In this document: positions 1 through 5,025 of the stretch, piece after piece
How positions within the stretch are numbered: position 1 is the first letter of the stretch
Layout: each line of letters starts with the position of its first letter
Assembly (NCBI GenBank): GCA_002724505.1
Contig: PBOV01000025.1
Span: 6,210-11,234 of the forward strand
DNA from: Rhodospirillaceae bacterium
GTDB lineage: Bacteria > Pseudomonadota > Alphaproteobacteria > MPNO01 > UBA2964
Direction of reading: 5' to 3'
Length of the DNA: 5,025 nucleotides
Position numbers and translations under genes: made by a program
Notes under the pieces: generated by a model
Seen by the model: only the letters and a program-made list of their open reading frames with translations
Told to the model about the DNA's origin: nothing
Database searches by the model: none

Positions 1-2318
1 TCCCAAATCCTCAGTGGCGTTGCCGGCATGTCAATACTTTCAATACCAAACGGTGCCAGAGCATCTAGAATCGCATTAATCACAGCGGCCGGTGCACCAG
101 TCGTACCGCCTTCGCCCGCACCCTTGGCCCCCAATGAGTTTGTTGGGCTTCGGACCTCGTTTAATACGCCATTGAAAAAAGGGAGATGTTCGGCCCGAGG
201 TAATGTGTAATCCATGAAGGACCCGGAAAGTAGTTGTCCGGAAATGGCGTCATAAACCGTATGCTCGTATAGGGCTTGTCCTATTCCCTGAGCTATAGCT
301 CCCTGCGATTGACCGTGGACGATCATCGGGTTAATTGCCTGGCCAACATCATCTACGACAGTAAAGGCGACGACGTGGGTTTCACCAGTTTCGGGATCAA
401 TCTCGACCTCACAAATATGACATCCATTGGGGTAGGTTACATCGCCCCCTTCATGGAGAGCATCACCACCAAATTCGCCGGCCGAACTATGTTCCGATGT
501 TGAACCGTCAATGGCCCGAGCGACCTCAAACATACTGATGGATCGATCTGTTCCGGTTATAATGTAGTGTCCGTTAGAAAATGAAATGTCAGTTTTTGTC
601 GCTTCCAGTAACTCCATCGCGATATTAAGTCCTGACTTTACGGCTTTGTCGGTCGCTTCAACCAAGGCAGGTCCTCCGCGAACAATGCTCCGAGAAGCAT
701 TTGTGCCAACACCGGTTTTAATAAGTTGAGAATCCGCCTCAACCATTACGATGCAATCTAAGGGGATACCGAGTTTCTGGGCGATAATTTGTCTAAAAGT
801 TGTTTCATGTCCTTGGCCCTGGGCTACTGACCCAACACTAAACAAAACAGTGTTGTCCCTACGTATGATCACGCTGCCATATTCTTCAGCAACCCCACCG
901 GCCCCTTCAATATAGTTGCAGACGCCAATACCGCGCAGCATACCCCGTTGGGTCGCTGCTTTGCGACGTTGCTCGAAGTTCTGCCAGTTCGCGCGCTCTA
1001 GTGCTGTCACCATATTTTTTTCGTACTCCCCGCTGTCATAGGTTGACCCAACAGGGCTGGTATAGGGCATTGCTTCAGGCTTTACGGCATTTTGTCGCCG
1101 AAGCTTGATGCGATCGATTCCGGTTTGCCGAGCGGCTTTATCAATTAAGCGTTCCATTAAATATATGGCTTCAACCCTCCCAACACCTCGGTAGGACGCT
1201 ATAGGCACGGTATTAGTGAAAACCCCGGTAAGGTTGAGATGAACGGTTGGGGTTTTATAAATACCCGGTAACATGCGAGTGACGTTGCGTAACGCCGTAA
1301 ACGGTGAACTGCCAGCTAAATAGGCACCAAGACTGCAGATGCCTGAAACTTTTAGTCCAAGAAAATCTCCTTCGGCGTTAAGGCCAAGTGTACCCTGCAT
1401 AGCATAGTCACGGCCCTGATTAGCAGCCATGAATTCTTCGGTACGAGTAGATAACCACTTGATTGGTCGACCTAGTTTTCGGGCCGCCCACATCACAACA
1501 GCATATTCTGGATAGGTGAACGAACGAGAACCAAAGCCACCCCCAACATCTCGAGAAATTACCCTAATTTGATCTGGGTCCACACCTAAGGTTTTGGATA
1601 GCCGGTCACGCGTAATGTGAACACCTTGACAGCCAATATGCAGCAGAAATTGTTCTGTTTCTGTATTGAACTCGGCCAGCGCCCCCCGAGGTTCCATAAA
1701 ACATGTCACTACCCGGTTATCGATAACTTTGATTGAAACCACATGCTCCGCTGTTGCGAGAGCGTCATCAGTCGCTACTCCGTCGCCGGCGACCCAGTCA
1801 AAACACGTGTTTTTTGGAGCTTCTGCCCAAAGCTCCGGCTGGCCGACGTTTTTGGCAGCCTTTATATCTGTAATGACTGGCAGTAATTCGTAATCAATAT
1901 GGATTTTCTCGGCTGCTTCTGCGGCGGTTTCTGGTGTATCGGCAATAACGACAGCGATTGGGTCACCGACATGTCTTACACGTTCACGTGCCAAGGGATA
2001 ATAGGGAGGATTTGGCATCAAAGTACCATCTTTATTAGGGTAGAGTGGTCCACGTTCTGGCACATCTGAGGGCAGAACGTGGACACCCGATGCCTCGAGA
2101 TCTTTCGCTGTGTAAATTGAGACAACGCCTTCTAATGCGTATGCGGCAGCCTTGTCGATTGCGCCAAGTTTTGCATGGGCATGGGGTGAGCGAGCAAATA
2201 CTGCATGGAGTTGTCCGCTGAGATTGTGGTCGTCGGTATATCGCCCCTGACCTGTAAGGAGACGGTGATCTTCCCAACGGGGAATCCATGCTCCGATACC
2301 GTTTTTAGTCTCTATCAT
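1..2318 (-). CDS. Molybdopterin-binding hydroxylase large subunit (CoxL/xanthine dehydrogenase family), 3' end cut by window edge
   Basis: The reading frame is open for 772 codons from ATG at 2318 to the left edge. Relatives are about 760-800 residues, so only a short C-terminal tail should be missing. Motifs in order: N-terminal EDHRLLTGQGRYTDD (about 16-30), an a/b-hammerhead domain to about 145, MEPRGALAEF with E209, GCQG with Q231, the Mo-pterin motif DVGGGFG (257-263), SYRGVGR (375-381), VAQGQGHE (498-505), and near the end GAKGAGEGG with E736, the expected catalytic glutamate. The family hydroxylates N-heteroaromatics, aldehydes or CO in the cytoplasm, usually with separate FAD and 2Fe-2S subunits, which are not seen here. 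SYRGVGR replaces the AYxCSFR loop of true CO dehydrogenase, so this is not a CO oxidiser. An in-frame TGA (2328-2330) excludes a longer start. The only SD-like AAGG lies 13 nt away, so initiation looks weak. It is third in a minus-strand operon. The family call is secure; the substrate is unknown. Confidence 0.95.
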   Translation of the reverse strand, partial: MIETKNGIGAWIPRWEDHRLLTGQGRYTDDHNLSGQLHAVFARSPHAHAKLGAIDKAAAYALEGVVSIYTAKDLEASGVHVLPSDVPERGPLYPNKDGTLMPNPPYYPLARERVRHVGDPIAVVIADTPETAAEAAEKIHIDYELLPVITDIKAAKNVGQPELWAEAPKNTCFDWVAGDGVATDDALATAEHVVSIKVIDNRVVTCFMEPRGALAEFNTETEQFLLHIGCQGVHITRDRLSKTLGVDPDQIRVISRDVGGGFGSRSFTYPEYAVVMWAARKLGRPIKWLSTRTEEFMAANQGRDYAMQGTLGLNAEGDFLGLKVSGICSLGAYLAGSSPFTALRNVTRMLPGIYKTPTVHLNLTGVFTNTVPIASYRGVGRVEAIYLMERLIDKAARQTGIDRIKLRRQNAVKPEAMPYTSPVGSTYDSGEYEKNMVTALERANWQNFEQRRKAATQRGMLRGIGVCNYIEGAGGVAEEYGSVIIRRDNTVLFSVGSVAQGQGHETTFRQIIAQKLGIPLDCIVMVEADSQLIKTGVGTNASRSIVRGGPALVEATDKAVKSGLNIAMELLEATKTDISFSNGHYIITGTDRSISMFEVARAIDGSTSEHSSAGEFGGDALHEGGDVTYPNGCHICEVEIDPETGETHVVAFTVVDDVGQAINPMIVHGQSQGAIAQGIGQALYEHTVYDAISGQLLSGSFMDYTLPRAEHLPFFNGVLNEVRSPTNSLGAKGAGEGGTTGAPAAVINAILDALAPFGIESIDMPATPLRIW

Positions 2319-2453
2319 TGTTATTTGTCAGCCTTGGTATTTGGACCATGAACCCTAAGAGATAATTTTAACCATTGCACCTCACGTGCGAAGAGTGTCC
2401 AGCTGAAAATTTCGATCTGAGGGACTATGCAGTTTGCGCAAGTGAAGAATGCC

Positions 2454-3173
2454 TTATCCTTTGTAGCCTGAACGCCTAGCCCAATACTCCCAGGCCCGGT
2501 CCAGACCCAGGGGGCCAAGCTGATTTACGTTGCATAAATCGACTTCTTTTGGGGTGAGATAATCAATTTCGCCGCCCAGCAACTTCGCCTGCATAATCAT
2601 TTTTGCTGTGACCTGAAGGTAGATAGCTGTCATCACAACCTCACGAATATTTCTGCGGGCACAAACACAGCCATGGCGCTTCATTAAAGCTGATGCATTT
2701 TCGCCGAGAGTACTTGCAAGATCACGGCCTTGCTCCATCGTAACAACTAGATGGTTGGTTTCACCAAAATTATCTCGGATATCCCATATCGGAACATTGG
2801 CACCCATTGGGGCACTCATATGAAGCAGGGGCCGGATTAATGTATTGGTCGCGGCGAAGGGGATTACTTCCTGTGAATGATTATGAACGACTGAATTCAC
2901 ATCGCCACGAACTTCATAAATTCCCCCGTGAATTGCACGTTCACCATATGGCGTTCTACCTCTAAGGTCGCCGATTGGTTCGCCATCAAGGCGGAATTCA
3001 ACAATGTCATCCATAGTGATCAACTCAGGTGCGCGTGAAATTGAAATAAAATAACTTTCTGGGTTATTAGGATTGCGGACACTGATGTGACCAAATGCAT
3101 CGACAACACCCTCACGCGCTAAAATTCGGTTTGCTATTACTAGCTCCCCTATGATGCCGTTGATGTTTTCCAT
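2454..3173 (-). CDS. Class II aldolase/adducin-family protein (aldolase or decarboxylase)
   Basis: This 239-residue protein has the full class II aldolase fold signature. GHISVR lies at 28-33, SRAPELIT at 46-53, the ERAIHGGIY segment with E78 (catalytic acid/base position) at 78-86, the zinc pair H97/H99 in VVHNHS, and the third zinc histidine H167 in KRHGCVC. Length matches the soluble metal-dependent enzymes (fuculose-phosphate aldolase, 3,4-dihydroxyphthalate decarboxylase and related aromatic-acid decarboxylases) and not eukaryotic adducin. The usual HGxVVxG stretch after the last histidine is HGCVCARRN here, with Cys169, Cys171 and Arg173-Arg174 where small or aliphatic residues are normal. 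Known family reactions are retro-aldol cleavage or decarboxylation next to a carbonyl; which applies is not readable. It starts 22 bp after the amidohydrolase stop with a strong SD, so the two are almost certainly cotranscribed. Next to ring-opening and hydroxylating enzymes, a role in a heterocycle or aromatic pathway is the best inference. Confidence 0.93.
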   Translation of the reverse strand: MENINGIIGELVIANRILAREGVVDAFGHISVRNPNNPESYFISISRAPELITMDDIVEFRLDGEPIGDLRGRTPYGERAIHGGIYEVRGDVNSVVHNHSQEVIPFAATNTLIRPLLHMSAPMGANVPIWDIRDNFGETNHLVVTMEQGRDLASTLGENASALMKRHGCVCARRNIREVVMTAIYLQVTAKMIMQAKLLGGEIDYLTPKEVDLCNVNQLGPLGLDRAWEYWARRSGYKG

Positions 3174-3183
3174 AATTAAATCA

Positions 3184-3189
3184 CTCCTC
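3184..3189 (-). promoter_or_regulatory. Ribosome binding site of the class II aldolase gene
   Basis: GAGGAG on the minus strand lies 10 nt before ATG 3173, inside the 22-bp spacer after the amidohydrolase stop codon TAA (3196-3198). It is the strongest Shine-Dalgarno in the window and fixes the start of the aldolase gene. Confidence 0.8.
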
Positions 3190-3195
3190 TTGAAC

Positions 3196-4386
3196 TTAGC
3201 AATAGGGGCACCCAGGGGTATCCAAGAAATGTGCTATTTGCATCGGCGGCGGCGTCTGCTCGCTACGTGTTTCAACAATGACCTGACCGTCGATAATTAC
3301 GAATGAGATGCCTGGTAAGTCACCATGTGCTATGGCATCTGACATAGTGTTGCCAGATGACCCTTTCACCGGACCCGCTATCAACAAGTCGGCTGGTGAC
3401 CCTTGTTCCAAGATACCAACATCCAGACCATGGGCTTTTGCCGTGTTACCTGTAGCAACAGCAATGGCATTTTCGGGGGTCATTTCACAAATTGAAGATA
3501 GAAAGAGGATATTTCGCAACATGCCGCGCGGGATCACGCCCGTTCCGCCAGGCGTGTCAGTCCCTAGCGTTAATCGGTCAAGTCGTCCTTGTTTCATGAG
3601 CCGTTGCGTAACCATATAGGTCGATCGATAGTTACCAGAGGAACAGACTTCAAGTGCGAACTCTGAATTGTCCACTAGTGCATTGAGATCTTCGTCTGAC
3701 ATAGGGATGGGTCCCCCGGAAACGTGGGCGGCGATATCCGGTTTTAACCAGGATAAAGTATCAAAGCCACAAATTTGGCTCGACCCGGAGCGCGACACTC
3801 CCCCAGTATGAACCTTAGTTCTTATACCCCTTTCGCGTGCCATATCAGTATAACGGATTGCCTCACGACGGTTTTCTTCCAGGGGAAAAAAAATAAACTT
3901 AACCAAAATAGACCCCGCCTCAGCGAGCCGATCGAAATGTTTTTCTGTCATGCCGGGGACAAGTAAGGCCGTTCCTGCATGCACTTTGACATTACTCCAA
4001 CGGACCCGGTTAGTTGTGGCACACGTAACCTCTGCAAGAGAGGTTACCAAATCAGCAGATAGGTTGTTGTAATCCAGTCCTGGAGTGTGTAGCTCGCCGG
4101 CAGAGATCATGCTTGTACTGCCGCCATGCATATAATTCCCAATCCACCCCATGGTATCTTGTGTTGGTGTCCACTCACCAAATACTGGGTGGATATGACC
4201 ATCAACAAGTCCGGGGAGGACTGCGCACCCCTCTGCGTCGATTACTTTGTCGTAATTTTCGTCGACGGTTGGGTTTAGGGCCTTAATAAATTTGTCCTCA
4301 ATCAATAAAGACCCAACGTCTCCGCGTGGGGCATTCAAATCCCCAGTAAAAAACTCACCAATATTGCTTATCAAAGTTGTTGTCAC
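3196..4386 (-). CDS. Enamidase-like amidohydrolase (metal-dependent cyclic amide/enamide hydrolase)
   Basis: This 396-residue amidohydrolase has metal motif HIH (H64, H66) after VLPGLVDG, H193 in KVHTGG, H221 in AHVSGGP and D277 in GTDTPGGTG. From memory it aligns along its whole length with Eubacterium barkeri enamidase (EC 3.5.2.18), which hydrolyses 1,4,5,6-tetrahydro-6-oxonicotinate to 2-formylglutarate. Shared stretches include SNIGEFFTGD near the N-terminus, GGSTSMISAG (88-97), VKVHAGTALL (133-142), GVIPRGMLRNI (283-293) and HGDLPGISFVIIDG (354-367). The bridging glutamate of the reference (E164) is not conserved; K163 sits beside that position and may be a carbamylated metal ligand. 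The start is GTG: an in-frame TAG lies 13 codons upstream with no ATG between, and AAGG sits 6 nt before the GTG. It is first gene of the minus-strand operon, directly ahead of the aldolase gene. The tail ends PGCPYC, with two cysteines. The subfamily call is strong; the exact substrate (tetrahydro-oxonicotinate or another cyclic amide) is inferred. Confidence 0.9.
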   Translation of the reverse strand: MTTTLISNIGEFFTGDLNAPRGDVGSLLIEDKFIKALNPTVDENYDKVIDAEGCAVLPGLVDGHIHPVFGEWTPTQDTMGWIGNYMHGGSTSMISAGELHTPGLDYNNLSADLVTSLAEVTCATTNRVRWSNVKVHAGTALLVPGMTEKHFDRLAEAGSILVKFIFFPLEENRREAIRYTDMARERGIRTKVHTGGVSRSGSSQICGFDTLSWLKPDIAAHVSGGPIPMSDEDLNALVDNSEFALEVCSSGNYRSTYMVTQRLMKQGRLDRLTLGTDTPGGTGVIPRGMLRNILFLSSICEMTPENAIAVATGNTAKAHGLDVGILEQGSPADLLIAGPVKGSSGNTMSDAIAHGDLPGISFVIIDGQVIVETRSEQTPPPMQIAHFLDTPGCPYC

Positions 4387-4392
4387 GACGTA

Positions 4393-4396
4393 CCTT
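4393..4396 (-). promoter_or_regulatory. Ribosome binding site supporting the GTG start of the enamidase-like gene
   Basis: AAGG on the minus strand (within GCAAGGTAC) lies 6 nt before GTG 4386. No ATG lies between the upstream in-frame stop and this GTG, and the next in-frame alternative (TTG, codon 5) would remove part of the N-terminal strand shared with enamidase. GTG is therefore the preferred start. Confidence 0.6.
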
Positions 4397-4414
4397 GCTT
4401 GCCTTTGTAGGCAG

Positions 4415-4443
4415 AGGTTAGCCTAAGACCTAGCCCTTGTCAG
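4415..4443 (-). promoter_or_regulatory. Candidate sigma70-type promoter of the minus-strand operon
   Basis: On the minus strand CTGACA (4443-4438, five of six matches to TTGACA) is followed after exactly 17 nt by TAACCT (4420-4415, three of six matches to TATAAT). Transcription would begin near 4407, leaving a leader of about 20 nt that contains the SD of the GTG start. Spacing is ideal but the -10 is poor, so this is a suggestion only. Confidence 0.35.
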
Positions 4444-4460
4444 GTGGTGAACCACAGGGC
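4433..4460. repeat. Nested inverted repeat, candidate operator
   Basis: The core is a perfect dyad, GTGGT-GA-ACCAC (4444-4455). It is flanked by a second inverted pair, GCCCT (4433-4437) and AGGGC (4456-4460), offset by 6 extra bases on the left. The core has the GT...AC dyad style of several GntR-type operators, but this is not diagnostic. It overlaps the -35-like hexamers for both directions, where a regulator could control both promoters. A terminator is unlikely because no gene ends here and no T-run follows directly. Confidence 0.45.
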
Positions 4461-4489
4461 ATCTTTTAACTCGTAATAAATAGCATTGC

Positions 4490-4494
4490 AGGGA
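4490..4494 (+). promoter_or_regulatory. Ribosome binding site of the alpha/beta hydrolase gene
   Basis: AGGGA lies 7 nt before ATG 4502. A TAG in the same frame at 4481-4483 rules out any start further upstream, so the SD and ATG define the N-terminus. Confidence 0.7.
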
Positions 4495-4501
4495 TGAAGT
4501 A

Positions 4502-5025
4502 ATGGTTGCTCGAGCACCCCAAATTGAAACAGTTATAAATAATTTCACCCCGCGCTTTATAACAAGTGGTGTACCGCTTGCAGATTTTCAGGAGGCCACT
4601 AACGGCCTAATTAATTGGGAGGATTGGCTACCACGCTGGTCGGCTCGTGCTGAAGTTCACGAGAAAATGGGCCGGGAGGCGCTTGAGGCGAATAACGAGC
4701 TCAGTGCCGCTGATCACCTTACGACCGCTGCACTAATTTATCATTTTGCGAAGTTTATGGCAGTACAGTTTCCTGAAGAGATGCGAGCAACTCATGCAAA
4801 GGCTGTTGAATGTCATCGTCTTGCGCTGCCGCACATGGACCCGCCCGGCGAACGTGTAGCGATCCCTTTTGAAGGACATCGGCTCTTCGGAAATTTACGC
4901 AAACCTAAAGGGGTCCAAAAACCGCCTGTTATCATTATGGTCCCAGGCCTAGAAGCAACCAAGGAAGAAATCTTCGGTTACGCACCGGCATTCTTGGCAA
5001 GAGGTATGGCCACGTTACCAATCGA
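4502..5025 (+). CDS. Alpha/beta hydrolase resembling 2,6-dihydroxypseudooxynicotine hydrolase, N-terminal part (3' end cut by window edge)
   Basis: 174 codons run from ATG 4502 to the right edge, about half of the roughly 370 residues usual for this family. The N-terminal part is the helical cap domain typical of 2,6-dihydroxypseudooxynicotine hydrolase from Arthrobacter nicotine degradation: RFITSGVPLADF (18-29), NWEDWLPRW (38-46), HEKMGREALE (53-62), AALIYHFAKF (76-85) and PEEMRATHAKAV (91-102). The hinge DPPGERVAIPFEG (113-125) leads into the alpha/beta core. The strand VIIMVPG followed by LEATKEE (143-156) marks the oxyanion-hole region. The nucleophile serine, acid and histidine lie beyond the edge and cannot be checked. 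The family hydrolyses a C-C bond in an acylpyridine without a metal; distant members act on esters, so the substrate is inferred. It is transcribed away from the enamidase-like operon and probably shares its control region. Confidence 0.9.
   Translation, partial: MVARAPQIETVINNFTPRFITSGVPLADFQEATNGLINWEDWLPRWSARAEVHEKMGREALEANNELSAADHLTTAALIYHFAKFMAVQFPEEMRATHAKAVECHRLALPHMDPPGERVAIPFEGHRLFGNLRKPKGVQKPPVIIMVPGLEATKEEIFGYAPAFLARGMATLPI

Larger units (their letters stand above)
4387..4501. promoter_or_regulatory. Divergent intergenic control region
   Basis: These 115 bp separate the enamidase-like gene (minus) from the alpha/beta hydrolase gene (plus). They must carry the promoter for the hydrolase gene and very probably the one for the minus-strand operon. 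The region contains a perfect dyad at 4444-4455 inside a wider inverted repeat (4433-4460), a smaller dyad TTAG-C-CTAA (4418-4426), and -35-like hexamers facing both ways at 4437-4443. The shared spacer suggests coordinated control of the two sides, possibly by one regulator. No regulator gene is in the window. Confidence 0.6.

Noticed and set aside
276..503. 75-codon plus-strand frame, and similar ones at 28-210 and 1666-1893
   Set aside because: All are antisense to the CoxL-like gene, whose reading frame carries conserved motifs throughout.
2035..2289. 84-codon minus-strand frame
   Set aside because: It lies wholly inside the CoxL-like gene in another frame; the Arg/Cys/Ser-rich product is typical of a shadow frame.
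1..2318. Annotation as carbon monoxide dehydrogenase
   Set aside because: The diagnostic AYxCSFR active-site loop is absent, replaced by SYRGVGR, and the neighbours are ring-cleavage type enzymes.
2355..2375. Six-residue mini-ORF (MVKIIS) in the aldolase-CoxL gap with GAGG 4 nt upstream
   Set aside because: Too short to separate from chance, the SD spacing is tight, and no attenuator hairpins accompany it.
2321..2518. 65-codon minus-strand frame running through the gap and ending just before the CoxL-like start
   Set aside because: A third of it overlaps the end of the aldolase gene in another frame, its product resembles nothing I recognise, and no SD supports its start, which lies inside the aldolase gene.
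3308..3619. 103-codon plus-strand frame
   Set aside because: It is antisense to the well-supported enamidase-like gene and shows no family motif.
4433..4460. Inverted repeat as an intrinsic terminator
   Set aside because: It lies between two gene starts, the inner loop of two bases is too tight, and no T-run follows immediately on either strand.

Overview
The window looks like a catabolic gene cluster from a Gram-negative bacterium. Base composition is mixed (near 50% GC by eye), genes are tightly packed, Shine-Dalgarno sites are visible, and the protein families are ones common in Proteobacteria. A marine or soil alphaproteobacterium is a reasonable guess, but no taxonomic marker is present. 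No RNA gene, insertion sequence, CRISPR array or tRNA was seen.

Layout. Three genes lie on the minus strand in transcription order: an amidohydrolase closely resembling enamidase of nicotinate fermentation (4386 to 3196, GTG start), a class II aldolase/adducin-family protein (3173 to 2454, 22 bp downstream, with a strong ribosome binding site), and after a 135-bp gap a large molybdopterin-binding hydroxylase subunit of the CoxL/xanthine dehydrogenase family (2318 to the left edge, probably short of only its last few residues). On the plus strand, divergent from these across 115 bp, starts an alpha/beta hydrolase (4502 to the right edge, about the first half) that resembles 2,6-dihydroxypseudooxynicotine hydrolase, a C-C bond hydrolase of nicotine breakdown. 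The 115-bp divergent spacer holds a palindrome and possible overlapping promoter elements.

How they may work together (inference). A molybdenum hydroxylase inserts oxygen from water into an N-heteroaromatic ring, an enamidase-type enzyme opens a cyclic (en)amide, a C-C hydrolase removes a side chain or cleaves a dicarbonyl, and a class II aldolase-fold enzyme cleaves or decarboxylates a product. Together they suggest degradation of a pyridine-type or other N-heterocyclic compound. The combination differs from both the classical anaerobic nicotinate cluster and the Arthrobacter nicotine cluster, so the substrate is open. The FAD and 2Fe-2S subunits expected to partner the CoxL-like protein are not in the window. 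Neither is a regulator or a transporter.
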